A stretch of 64,000 bases of DNA, from assembly GCF_040869045.1 (NCBI RefSeq), contig NC_090319.1, positions 283,685,693-283,749,692 of the forward strand, read 5' to 3'. The stretch is from Eurosta solidaginis. Its lineage: Eukaryota; Arthropoda; Insecta; Diptera; Tephritidae. Made by a program: the position numbers and the translations under genes. This document shows positions 34,531 through 45,844 of this stretch, piece after piece (within the stretch, counting starts at the first letter, position 1; every line of letters starts with the position of its first letter). The notes below the pieces were generated by a model, which was given only the letters and a program-made list of their open reading frames with translations, made no database searches and had not been told where the DNA came from.

Positions 34531-34855
34531 TGGTGGTAGCACGCTCCACCTACCACACCGAAGATTTTGGATTCAAGTCGCAACATCACAGATTTAGAAA
34601 CAAATTTTAGAAAACAAGTTTTGCTAAGCTGGGTCGCCCCTCGAAGTGATTTGGCAAACACTTCGAGTGTATTTCTCCCATATGAAAGCTTCTCAGTCTC
34701 ATTTGCCGTGCAGATGCCGTTCGGGGTCGGTGTAAAAGATGTCGGTCTCGTCCCGCAAATTTATAAGAAAAATTAAAAAGAGCACGACGCAAACTGGAAC
34801 AGAAGCTCGGCCCTCAATTTTTTCGGAGGTTACCGCGTCTTGAATTTATTTTTTT
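34531..34855 (+). mobile_element. tRNA-derived SINE, copy 1
   Basis: The head TGGTGGTAGCACGCTCCACC (box A-like) and TTGGATTCAAGTCG (box B-like) are followed by a body with GGGTCGCCCCTCGAAGTG, TTCGAGTGTATTTCT and GCAGATGCCGTTCGG, and a 3' end GAAGCTCGGCCCTCAA before an ATTTATTTTTTT tail. The same layout occurs at 38368-38721 and 44055-44290. tRNA-derived SINEs are transcribed by RNA polymerase III and borrow reverse transcriptase from LINEs. Confidence 0.8.
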
Positions 34856-35279
34856 CCAAAATTTTTTTCATATCAAATGAAACGTTGTTCATTTCAAATG
34901 AAAACATGTCTCAACTAAAGAGATAACCTTTTTTTTACAAACAAAAGTTATCGTCTTATCAAAAGTGTGCTTTGGTAACTTATTATACCAACTGCTGAGT
35001 GGAATATCCCCCTATCTCGTCTACAGATGCGAAAATGCCCTATCACAAAAATATTTTGAAAAACAAAACCTTTTTCGTGTTTGGTTTGAAGAACGTCCTA
35101 CTTCAGACATTTGTTCAAGAAGGTCCTTTCTCAGAATTTTTTTCTAAAACTCTTTAACTGGGTATGCATTTTGACATGAGATTCGGCGATAATGACAAAA
35201 ATTCTGCAAACAAATTCTGAGATATGGTCGTTTTAACAAAATCCCTGACCAACAAGTTACAGTTTTACTATCTAATTGT
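34856..35279. other. Non-coding stretch, nothing recognised
   Basis: AT-rich spacer. The phrase GAAAAACAAAACC...TTTTTCGTG recurs loosely. No gene was seen. Confidence 0.35.
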
Positions 35280-35680
35280 TAAGCAACCGAAATTATATCG
35301 AGTTATCAGTTTGTTATCGGCTTGTTATCGACGGGTGTCATCGATTTAATATTGAAGTTTTATTGGTATACATTTCATTAAAAATAAATATTAAATGATT
35401 CGATAGATTTTCGAGAAGATATAGCTATATTTTTGATAAAAAAAAGTATACATATTGGATAACCTATCGATAAATTTTCAATAGCAAAATGATATTATTC
35501 GTTAATAACTTTCGATAAATAATCAAGAACGTTTGGATAAAAAATCAGTAAATTTTCCATGAAAAATGTATAGTTTTTGAAAACATATCGATAACTTTTC
35601 GGTAATTTATCGATCACTTTCCGATAGTAAAACGATACATTTTCGATAAAAGATCGATTACTCCTTGTTCAATATTCATA
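35280..35680. repeat. Degenerate TATCGATAA-type repeat cluster
   Basis: More than ten variants of TTATCGA/TCGATAA occur in 400 bases, including ACCTATCGATAAATTTTC and ACATATCGATAACTTTTC, spaced 20-40 bases apart. A smaller cluster is at 52040-52160. The core TATCGATA is the known DREF/BEAF-type binding site in flies. The array also resembles a decayed short satellite. Confidence 0.6.
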
Positions 35681-37895
35681 ACTCCGTGATGAATTTTATT
35701 TTTGATAGGAAGTTTATAAAACTTTAGTAATTTAGCCAATTGAACACCTGTAAATAACCGATAACTTGCCGACAAGAAATGAATTATACGGTTTCCGATT
35801 TGTCTTCGCTTTTAACTTCTAATATTTGCTTTCCCTACCCGCTTTTCATTTCCTTTTCCGTCCTTTATATTGTCGTTTTTCTATCTCTTTATACTTATAT
35901 CGCTCTTTTTATTGCAAACTGAAGTAAGCCAAACCTTTTATTTTTTTTGGAAAACGCAAATGAAGTTCTATTTTTTTATACAGTTTAATTAAAAAAATGA
36001 GATTCAAGGACAGCTAAGGTGGTAATTTTTGTGCCCTTAAGTAAAATATATATGTGATCATAATCTCACCTGCATCACAAAATGCCGAACATTGAAAATT
36101 TTGATTTTCATCTATTTACAATAAAACGTGAGATAAATTTTTTTCTGTCTTCGTTAATACCCATTAATTGATTTCCTGCCCGATTTTGTTCATATCAACT
36201 CATCTCAGTGTAGTGACTACACTTACGCTTACACTCTGTATTTCCCCATACAGCATACAAATCCCACACACTACGCCTTCACTTATTTCAAGCCTGCTCC
36301 ATACTACACTCACACTAAAGTTGAATTAGTCGGTTAGTAAAGACCTCACAAAGACTGAATGTGTCTATGGTGCTTACGCTATTCTTTATATGCTATATTC
36401 CCCAATATAGCATACCACATCTGCTGACTATTTCAGAAAAGCAGAATGGTTATAGTGCCAATATATTAAACATGTTAAACCATTTGAGGCTTGACGTTGA
36501 GACCATTTCATCGGGTCATAACTTCAATTGACCATATGTCCTTTTGAAGCGGTCATATGGTCAACTTAAGTTATGAGCGTTGACCTTATGTCACCCCTCC
36601 ATATAAACTGCGAAATAGAGAATATAAATGGTGAAAAACATTGAGCAAGTATTTTCAACCTTAGCACTTCGGCCAAGTCCATTTACCTGCTTGAGCTGAG
36701 AATATGGATATGAGGCTAAACACCCTCTATTTACTTATTGATATCATATGGACTGAAGCTGAAAACTATTTTTTTCCTTCATTCCGATATTCATTATACC
36801 AGCACACGTTTAACGGCAGAGAACTCAGTTGATATGCCGTTACACATGCCAATACGTAAATATGGAAATTGTCCCCATGGATTGCACAACCCTGATAATA
36901 CTTCAATATAATTTCCATTTAAGGTATTACAGCTCCGCATCAACTTCATTAATTTTTCGCCCAAATACAAAACGCATTTTTTCTCAACCATTGAATGGTG
37001 TTTTCTAGCGTAAGGCACCCAATTGTTTCCAAACGAAACTAAGACGCATGAGATAACATTCAAATGACCAATACTTTCCTCTATTAACATAACAATAATT
37101 ATTTTGCCAATGGGAGAGTAAATATTTTCTTTTTTTTTTTGTGCTTTTCACATTGAATAAATAAATAAATATATTTAAAGATTTTACTAGCGAAACACTA
37201 AAATGCAAAGTAAAGCTATGCAGGGAGGCCAAGGGTCAGTCGGCTGGGCAGCTAAATGAATTGATATATCTGCATACACACATAACTACATTGTAAGAGA
37301 TTTTAGTGGGGAGAGGAAAGCATCAGGCAAGAAATTGTGAACAATTGACATCCTGTCAAACGCGCATACGCCCACCGTTGCTTATAATAAGAAAGATTTG
37401 CCCGTGTATGTATTTACATATGTAAAAATTTAGATATTTTTTGTAATGTTATTTGAGTTATATCAACATATAAATGTATGTATATATATATTTGTGCAAA
37501 GCTTTTCTCACATACCACTGGTCAGTTATTGTTATTGTAGAAGATGGCTGCTTTGTTTGGCGGCATGCATCCTGTTCCGTATGCCTTTAAGGCCATAAAG
37601 TGATGAGCAAATAAAGAGGAAGCAAAACGGTGAGGGCAAAACAAAATATTGAATTGATTTTGAATATTTGAGCATGGCCTCAATTCTAATAAGAGCGAAA
37701 AAAGGTGGCGAAAAAAAAACCATTATAAGAAATCGATATTTTGCATTAAGGTGCTCCTTACACCTAAATCAAAGAAACAATTTTTTCAGTCTCACCCCTT
37801 CAGACTGTAAAATCTAGGCCAAAAATATCACGTACGTTGCCTATTGAAACCGATTAAGGTGCTGGTTAATGTTCAGATAATGCTATGAAGATTAC
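35681..37895. other. Non-coding stretch with one hairpin
   Basis: A 24-base imperfect palindrome lies at 36513-36577: TCATAACTTCAATTGACC on the left, GGTCAACTTAAGTTATGA on the right, with a loop of about 15 bases. A poly-T run is near 37130. No gene was recognised. Confidence 0.5.
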
Positions 37896-37899
37896 ATAT

Positions 37900-38230
37900 T
37901 GTAACGAATTCTGGGGATTTCTGATAATTATGCACCTTCTGCTAACGTTCGAATCGCTGAACTGTCAAATAAAGAACTCCAATATTCAGTATTGCAAACT
38001 GGTCTTTATTTAGATTACTTTGCGTGTACTTCGCAATTGAACTTCACTTCACAACTAATAGCGTGTTTAAATCAAACTGATTAGTCATTCATCAGCTTGC
38101 GCTGCTTGTATACTCTTTGTTGCCCCGTCCGCATATGTCTCCTAAGGTCCAGACGTTTCACCTTCTAGAACTGTTGTATCTCCTGCTTGGTATTTTAGCT
38201 ATATGCGTGTGTATGTGTGAGTAACAACTT
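37900..38230 (-). mobile_element. Family B solo LTR, left half (split by an R1-clade insertion)
   Basis: The LTR end TGTAACGAATTCTGG is at 37900, preceded by ATAT (37896-37899). The LTR continues to about 38230, where the R1-clade element begins, and resumes at about 43582. The left half includes the AATAAAGAACTCC block and the CGCTGCTTGTATACTCTTTG block of the family. Confidence 0.85.
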
Positions 38231-38333
38231 TTTTTATTGGACGTTGGGGTAGCGCACTACCATCAAGTGGCCCAATGAAACCAGGCTAATCCTGTTCATG
38301 TGTCGGCACCCCGTGGGACCACCGTTAGGCATA

Positions 38334-38370
38334 ACGGGGGGGGGGGGGGGGGTGTGTGTGTGTGTGTGTG
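38334..38370 (+). repeat. G-run followed by TG microsatellite
   Basis: About 20 G residues are followed by nine or so TG units, directly before the SINE head. This is a mutation-prone, structure-forming tract. Confidence 0.9.
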
Positions 38371-38721
38371 ATGGTAGCGTGTTCCGCCTACCACACCGAA
38401 TGCCCTGGGTTCACACCCCGGGCAAAGCAACATAAAAATTTTAGAAATGAGGTTTTTCAATTAGAAGAAACTTTTCCTAAGTGGGGTCGCCCCTCGGCAG
38501 TGTTTGGAAAGCACTCCGAGTGTATTTCTGCCATGAAAAAGCTCTCAGTGAAAACCCATCTGCCTCGCAGATGCCGTTCGGAGTCGGCAAAAAACAAGAA
38601 GGTCCCGTACCGCCAATTTGTAGGAAAAATTAAAAAGGAGTACGACGCTAATTGGAAGAGAAGCTCGGCCTAAAACCCCTTTGGAGGTTATCGCGCCTTA
38701 CATTTATTTATTTTTTTATTT
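38368..38721 (+). mobile_element. tRNA-derived SINE, copy 2
   Basis: The best preserved copy. The head GTGATGGTAGCGTGTTCCGC has box A-like TGGTAGCGTG, and GGGTTCACACCCC fits box B. The body carries GGGTCGCCCCTCGGCAGTG and CCTCGCAGATGCCGTTCGG, ending in AGAAGCTCGGCCTAAAACCC and a TTTATTTATTTTTTTATTTT tail. It lies in the 3' UTR of the R1-clade element, opposite in orientation. The 105-codon ORF across it is incidental. Confidence 0.88.
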
Positions 38722-38751
38722 TACTTCGTATGCGCATTTCTCTGCGCTCCA

Positions 38752-41580
38752 TTTCAGTATGCATCAATTTCGTCATTACTATAAAGGCCATCTTGCTCAC
38801 AGCAATCCAACAATCCGCACATTCGTGGAACTAAATTCCTAATGGAAGGCTCCTCTCCAAAAACTCTGTTTACGGACAATTTTTCGCCGTGAAAACGAGG
38901 GCAGTGAAACATTACATGTTCTGCGCTTTCCAATTCGGAGGGACAGTTTGTACAGAAAGGATCCTCCTCTATTCCACGCTTATGTAGATATTACTTGAAG
39001 CTGCCGTACCCGCTCAATATCTGTGTGAGGTGGTAATTTAGTTCGCCGTGTTTTCGCTCGTACCATTCCGCTATATTCCGGACTAGCATGAAGGTCCAGC
39101 GCCCTTTCTCGAATCTTCCCACCGTTCTTGCCACCTAACTATTGTTCGTGACCTTGCGCTTTTCTTTGCATCTTCAGATGTTTGGCTGATTCCAATGCCA
39201 TACAGATCGTCCATTTCACCTGAGAGTAGATCTAATGGAATTTTCCTGGATAAAACATGGATCGCGTCGTCGGACACCGTCCGATAAGCACATGCTATTC
39301 GTATAGCAGTAATGCGGTACGCTGCTAGTATATCTTTTTGGTGGACCACTTTAGATACGTGCCATACTGCTGCTGCATATAATATTATAGAGCTAGTTAC
39401 GTTGGATAATAGCTGATGGGTAGCTTCGCTTGGGCCGCCGATGTTGGACATTATTCGCGTTAGGGCTCCATTAACTCTAGAAACTCTATCCCCCACCGTT
39501 AAGTGCTCCCTAACAGTTAGTTTTGAGTCAATGATTACTCCTAGATATTTTAAGGAAGCCTTTGAATTTATTTAATAATCTCCTATGGTTAGGACCAACT
39601 CATCCACAGTCCGCTTTGAGCTCACCAGAACCACTTCTGTCTTATTGCTAGCTATCTCCAGCCCCATGTTCGTCAACCATTCCTTTATTCTTCCCACGGC
39701 GTTATTACATAATGCTTGGAGCAGATCAAGTTTCTTGGCCACTGCTACTACGACAATATCATCTGCATAGCCGACAATTACCGCGCTTCCGGGAAGGTCG
39801 ATTTGTAGCACCCCGTCATACATCGCATTCCAAAGAGTTGGACCTAGAACAGATCCCTGAGGGACACCGCCCGTGATGTTGTGCTTTCTTGGTCCCTCAT
39901 CCGTATCAAAAAGGAGTAATCTGTCGCTTACATAGCTACCAAATATTCGGAGCAGGTAAGCAGGTGTGCTAAAGTTTCGTAGCGCTGTCATTATCTGCAT
40001 CCAGTTCGCGGTGTTAAAAGCATTTCTAATATCCAAAGTTATCAGTGCACAGAGCTTCCTTTTACTTTGGCCTCCGGTTATGGCTCTATCGTGGGTCACG
40101 ATTTTCGAAATCCAAACTGACTATTTAACAAGTCACCTGGGCAGACGCCCACTAATAATACGTTCGAGAATCTTTCCTATTGAATCCAACATACAAAGTG
40201 GCCTGTATGAAGATGGCTGGTCGGGCATCTTACCAGGTTTCAGTAATAGAACCAGTCTTTGACGTTTCCATGAGCGAGGAAGGACGCCTTCTTGGAAACA
40301 TCCGTTGAAGACATCCGTAAATACCGATATTCTAGACTTTATCGCTGATTTAAGAGCTATATTTGGCACTCCATCAGGTCCTGGAGACTTACTGTCCGCA
40401 ACTCTTTGTGTTGCATCTAGTACCTCCTGCTCTGTTATTTCTGGGATTTGCATTCCTTCGAAAACCTCACTTTGATAGGTCCGGTAATCTTGTGTCGGAA
40501 AAGGAGTTTCTACGATTCTTCTCATTAGTATCTGGCATGTAGGCTGCTCTGATTTCCGCCCTTTAATTTTCGCCATTACCGTTCTGTAAGATCCCCAAGG
40601 ATCAAGATCAGCACTATCCATCAGTTCCTTGAAGCAGGCTCTCTTGCTCTTTTCTATAGTATTTTTTAGCGTTGTTCTTTGGGCTATGTAGGTATTGTGT
40701 ATCTCATCATATCGTGGCGACGAGCGTGCCCTTTGTGCCCTTCAACGTGCCTTGTGGCATTTTCTACGCTCTCCGCTATTTCCTCGTTCCACCAATATAC
40801 CGGAGTCCGATTTACTTTTGCGCGACTTATGGGTATGGCAGCATCACACGCCATACCATGACTTAGATATTTGAAACGAAATTTCATCCGCATGCGTCCT
40901 TCGTATTACGGCATCCTTCCATACAACATCAAATACTTCTGGTTCAAAAAGGTGTTGTTTCCATCTTATTCTTTGCAATTGGTTGGAGGCGTTCCTTGGT
41001 GCAGTGTGTGTAGACGTTACTGATGGACCATTTTGCTTGTCTGGCTATTTCGCTACTAGCAAACGTGAGATCTATAATGGAGCGTCTATTGCCAATGTCG
41101 AATGTACATATTCCTATCTCATTTCGAAGTTCTAGCCTCAGGGTTGTAAGGCTTTCGAGGAGAAATCTATCTCTATCGATAGTTCTACTACTACCCCATA
41201 CAGTTGACCATGCATTGAAGTCTCCACATATTATAAGCGGGTGTCTACCCTGTGCTTGTATGGTCATCCCAACAATCATGTTCTCAAACTCTATGCTACT
41301 CATGCTCGGAGGTGCATAGAAACTAAATATGTATATTCCTTTGATTTTTGCCTACGTGAATCCTGCCACTGTTGGTGCCATCTTTCCCTGCGGAAGAAGT
41401 CTTCCTGGTATCCAACTTGAGGCTTTCCCAGCCGAGTCCGTGAGCCAGCCTTGCTCATGCTTATTTTTGTATAGCTCAGAGAGTACCGCTAAGTCAAATC
41501 CTCCTACAAACATTTTTTGGGATAAGAGGTCTTGGGCTGCTTCACAGTGGTTTAAATTGAGTTGCAACAATCTCTGTTTG
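38752..41580 (-). pseudogene. ORF2 of the R1-clade element: APE, reverse transcriptase, zinc knuckle
   Basis: The endonuclease begins LLQLNLNHCEAAQDLLSQ (about 41580). It continues LIICGDFNAWSTVWGS (GDFN box, 41240) and SIIDLTFASSEIARQ. The reverse transcriptase region reads SKSPGPDGVPNIALK, SSYRPLCMLDSIGKILERII, ITLDIRNAFNTANW (40040), GGVPQGSVLGPTLWN and VGYADDIVVVA (YADD at 39769-39758). The C-terminus has CTNCPSELESAEHVMFHCPR and ends at about 38752. Frames differ between the endonuclease and the reverse transcriptase, and stops occur near 40130 and 39570, so the copy is dead. The motifs are those of R1-type elements, which are named for rDNA insertion, but this copy is not in rDNA. Confidence 0.85.
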
Positions 41581-42840
41581 CACTTCTGTGCTATATGTCC
41601 ATAGGCCCAGCACCTATAACAGTATCTCTCCTGTCTCACCTCTCTAATTCGACAAGATACCCATCCTACTTTTATTCTTTGCGCCTTTAGAACAAGTTTA
41701 GCATCATCCGCTGGAGGGCTTACAAGTGCCGATTTTGTACCGCTGTACCCTGTATGTAAACTTTTTATGACAGTTGAATCAGGCCGTTCTATCCTACATT
41801 GCTGATGGATCGCATCACAAATCTCATCCGGCGTAGTTATTTCATCGAGGTCTCTGAACTGAAGCGTGATCACTTGAGATTTTGCTCTGACCTTCGCTGA
41901 CTCCTTTAGCACTGCTTTAATCTCCGCTTGGTACGTGCTTGTTTTTCCCTCTTGGGCTCTTTTAAGCTGCAGCAACAAATCTCCATTTGCCGTTCTTCTA
42001 ATAGTTTTGACATCACCCCTAGGGCTTTTAGTTCATCGCAACTCCTCAATTTTCGCAGTATGTCAGCATACGTAGCATCTCCAGCCTTCGAAATTATGAT
42101 TGCATCCGGCCAGGCTTTAATCATTTTCTTCCTAATCGCCTTTTTGGGTTTGGCTACCTGCACTCTCCGACTTTTGAGTTGTGGCGTCTTCTGTCCTTTC
42201 GACCTTTTTCTGGTTCAGTGACGCTTGCGATTTTACTCGCTTGTGACTCTCCTCATGTCTTGGTGTAATATCACTGGCTGAGATCATGGGATTGACTACT
42301 TGATTTTCCGTTGTCGAATTCTTCCTCGGTCTCTTTCCTGGGGGTGACGAGCTTCCATCTTTAGCCGTATCACTCGAAATTATTTTCTTCTTTATGTCCT
42401 TTACCTCCAGCGCGGACTCTATGTACAATGACTTGATTATATAGGATAAGTGCTTAATTTCAGCGTGTATATTACTACGCCCTTTAGAACACTCAAACAG
42501 ATCATCAATTGATCTCCCTAGCTTGGTCATCTTGTTTTCGATCCCTCCTAAGGCCTGAGAATTTTGAAGATCTTCTGCAGCCTTCTTAATGAGGTAACTT
42601 TATGAAGGTGTGCTTGTTTTAGCCTTCTCCTGTCTTGCCCTTGGAGTAACAGCCGGAGAAGCTTCTTTCCTGCCGTTAGCTTACACCGCTTTTGGTTATG
42701 TCCCCGTGTGTGACGAAATATTTTGACCTCCGCCCGATAAAACAGGTCCTTCTGGGGAGCGAGGTAGCTTTCGTCCCATAAATGGGTTGAATGTACCTTC
42801 CCTATCTTGATTTTTAATTTTATTTTGGTTACTCATTTAT
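41580..42840 (-). pseudogene. ORF1 (Gag-like) of the R1-clade element
   Basis: The minus strand encodes a lysine/serine-rich N-terminal region (42132-42530, with the basic patch GKRPRKNS), a helical region (41906-42163, KAWPDAIIISKAGDATYADI), and a nucleic-acid-binding end with a CCHC knuckle CYRCWAYGHIAQKC (about 41600). R1-type ORF1 proteins normally carry three knuckles. Here the single knuckle runs straight into the endonuclease sequence RLLQLNLNH in the same frame. Frame changes occur at about 42140 and 41940. Confidence 0.75.
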
Positions 42841-43581
42841 GTGATTGGGTCCGCACTTGGGGCCGCTATCTTAGTCGGATGTACAGTCACCTAGAATGAT
42901 CCCGTGGTTATTTATGCGAAATCAGGGAGGCTACGTAAAGGTTGACGCAGTTCCTTATGACAATTGCGTTCAGAGCCAAATCAACGTTAATCGGGAGAAT
43001 CTCAACTGCACCTGAACCACCAACTTAATGGTGACGGACTTCGAACGTACCCCATGGCCTGCCAAGGTTTTAACGGGACGGAGACGAATGTCACATTAGC
43101 CGGAAATTCCTTTTGATGGGGTGTCAAGCCGTGTACTAAGAATTCGGAATGTCACACTCGCCAGCCCATAGCAAACATATCCAAATTTTTGTTCCAGTAT
43201 ACCTTAATTAAGACTTTACTGGGCCCAGTCTAAGCTTTCAAATATAAGCTTTCTTAATAATTAAGAATTGAGCTTTTTTCCTTCCTGAATTTGTATCCCT
43301 CGCCGCGTACTTGCCTCCCTATCTTGGGAAGGTATTCCCTCGGTGCAGCCTCGATGTGGGTTGTGGATGCTTAAATTACGGGCAGCATCTACTCGCCCCG
43401 TCACTGAAGGTTCACAAGGTGCATGAGGTCCTTTAAGCCAAACCCCCCTCGCCAGCCGCTCTTGGTTAGGGGCTGCTTATTTTAGTATTCGCTGCTAACC
43501 TAAATTAATAGGCCGTTCACTTTTTGCCGGCAGGTACCCCTTGGCCTGGGCTCAGCCTCAACATCTTCGGCTGATGACTAC

Positions 43582-43713
43582 ATGTGTGTGCGTGAGATAT
43601 CGCTTCAATTCGAGCTGCTGGTTATGTGTGTGCATGTACATAAGTTTGGCTGCTTGCTGTACTTGTTGATGTGATTATTTACTAACAACACAGTGATGCT
43701 AATATTCGCTACG
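43582..43713 (-). mobile_element. Family B solo LTR, right half
   Basis: The LTR resumes after the R1-clade insertion and ends GTGATGCTAATATTCGCTACG, followed by ATAT at 43714-43717. That duplication matches ATAT at 37896-37899, so the two halves are one LTR. Much of this half is diverged or deleted relative to the copy at 48917-49454. Confidence 0.8.
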
Positions 43714-44054
43714 ATATGTATATTAAAATACGAAATTCAACCGCTGTGCAATACATCTTAAGCGATTCGACTCAGGACCATAATTCATATGTGATATCGC
43801 AACAATAGTTTTTTCGATTTTATGAATTATAAAACAAAAAGTTAATTTTTAATTTTTTTAGTCTCCACAGAGGCATTATAACTTTAACTCCTGTGTGGCA
43901 CCCGCAATCGCCCCGACCACGGCCAAAATCTATGTGTGATATTTTGGTGCTTGGTATATCTATTTGAAAGGGTACGTTTGGAAAATAAGTAATTTGATAT
44001 AAGGAAAACCCTTATATTCATACATGTGTATGTCAACATCCATAGGGACCTAAT

Positions 44055-44290
44055 TTGTGTTGACTGCGTGGACTGGTGTTCGTCATACCAATCCGAAAGT
44101 CCTGGGTTTCAGCCCGGCCAGAACAAAATCAGCCTTTAGAAAATAAAATTTTGTCTAAGTTCGGTCACCATTCGGAAGTGATTTGGTAAGCCAAAGCCGG
44201 GTGTATTGCTGCTACAAACATAATATCAGTGAAAACACCGCTGCCGTTAGTATTCGGCATAAAACAGATAGGCCCCATCCCTCGGCGTCA
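44055..44290 (+). mobile_element. tRNA-derived SINE, copy 3, diverged and 3' truncated
   Basis: TTGACTGCGTGGACTGGTG and CCTGGGTTTCAGCCC stand for box A and box B. TCGGTCACCATTCGGAAGTG and GGGTGTATTGCTGC match the SINE body with many changes. The 3' part after CGGCATAAAACAG is lost. Confidence 0.65.
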
Positions 44291-45229
44291 TACCTCTCAC
44301 TCTACATAGCATAGGCATAGGGGCATAGGGGCATAGCAACAATCTTATTCTATTCGTAATATCCGATTAAGCGGCTGTATAAGATATATGTATATAGAGT
44401 ACAGAGATACATACTAAAGCGTTCTTTTCGATAAATGTCAAATACATAATAGATCGGTAGCCCTCACATAAAGTTTTACGCATTGTGGGTAAGATAACTG
44501 TGATATCTTCTGCATAGACGTAAAAAAGACAAATATAATGGGTCACCTGATTTTTAAAGTGACTACCGTGATCTCATCCTGTATCAGTTTCTACCACCCG
44601 CCATATTAAACATCCTGTCAAAACGCTGCCAAAATGCTAAAAAGTAGCCATCTTGAACATCCTGTCAGACCAATCTCTACGATTTTTCAAACAACAGAAT
44701 ACACCGTTTACGTAAGCATTTGGTGAAATTCAAAGCTTTTATCTGGCAAATTAAAGAAGGATATTTCAAAAAAAAAACCTCTTCTGAAAAATCGGTTGTA
44801 CAGGTGATATATGCTTTAGTGGTCCGATGTGGTCGATTCCGGCAAATGTCTATTTGGGGACCAAAATTAAAACCGCTCACCAAATTTTATCAAGATATAT
44901 CAAAATTGAGAGACACGTATGTATAATATTTCATTTTCATTAAAAGGTTTACAAATTAAGAAGGAGCATGCCGCAAATTAGTAAATTACGCCAAGTATTT
45001 TTTTTACGCGGACTGCCCTTTGAGTTTTGCGGCTCAGAACGTATTTAGCTCATATAGAAAACTGAAATCTTATCACTTTCTCTAAATGTTGCCAGGATGA
45101 ATGGTAAAGATCTAAAAAATATCCTAAATGTGTACATAGTAGTCTAAGAATTTGTATGACGACTCAAGGCTAACGTTGTATAATAGTTTCGTTCACTTTG
45201 CAAGTGTCAGAAGCTTATGAGAACTCAGC
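44291..45229. other. Non-coding stretch, nothing recognised
   Basis: Two opposite-strand 68-codon ORFs overlap at 44677-44926 (AT-rich, no motif). A short GGCATAGGGGCATAGGGGCA repeat is near 44312. Confidence 0.4.
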
Positions 45230-45844
45230 TTAACCCTAATCTCCTAATTTTAAAAAGTTACAGAAATCCTTAAGTGAGACTCCGAAGCTCGTATAGAGAA
45301 AATTGCTTAAAAATATAGTTTTGGTTATTTATTTTATATGTATAGATGAAGTACCGAATTCCAAAACGTTTCCAATCATATTTATTTCATTTTTAAAAAA
45401 TTTTTAAATACACAGCTTTAAAAAAATTTTGTTTGTAAAGTAATCCCTAATATCCTAAAGTGAGCCTTTCAGTCTCACTTTAAATTTTAAGTATTGATTA
45501 TTCCCGCACCAAATAATATTTTGATTTGAAATTTTGCAAAAGTTCAAAAATGCAGTGCCTGCTATAACTTTCTGCATTTTACGAACTCAAATTTTCATGT
45601 TATTTAAAAATGATAGGCCTACTATACGAAGAGGGAGTCCTTCAGGCTCACTTTAAGATTAACGTTACAATTGCAAGAAAATGGTAAAAATACGTACGCA
45701 ATCCAAAAAATAGTAAATACGTCTTAATAAAGGAAATAAAGGAATGCCCAAAATTTCAAATTAAAATATTATTTGGTGCGGGAATAATAAATACTTAAAT
45801 ATCAAAGTGAGACTGAAAGGCACACTTTAGGAGATTAGGGTTAA
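45230..45844. mobile_element. TTAA-flanked MITE with inverted ends
   Basis: TTAA at 45230-45233 and 45841-45844 flank 14-bp perfect terminal inverted repeats: CCCTAATCTCCTAA (45234-45247) and TTAGGAGATTAGGG (45827-45840). Inside, the block 45441-45540 (CCCGCACCAAATAATATTTT) pairs with 45748-45844 over about 95 bases in inverted orientation, so the left end looks partly duplicated. It has no coding capacity. TTAA with CCC-type ends points to mobilisation by a piggyBac-type transposase, though the ends differ from those of the element at 19988. Confidence 0.85.

Larger units (their letters stand above)
38231..43581 (-). mobile_element. R1-clade non-LTR retrotransposon inserted in a solo LTR
   Basis: The element contains, on the minus strand, a 5' leader (about 42840-43581), an ORF1/Gag-like region, an APE endonuclease, a reverse transcriptase and a C-terminal zinc knuckle, then a 3' UTR interrupted by a SINE (38368-38721) and ending in an A-rich tail at 38231-38237. 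The flanks GTGTATGTGTGAGTAACAAC (38209) and GTGTGTGCGTGAGATATCGC (43586) both align to the same LTR position, so they are a diverged target duplication of roughly 13-20 bases. Confidence 0.88.

Noticed and set aside
38356..38673. 105-codon plus-strand ORF
   Set aside because: It lies over the G/TG tract and the tRNA-derived SINE and reads through box A and box B. The copies at 34531 and 44055 do not keep the frame.
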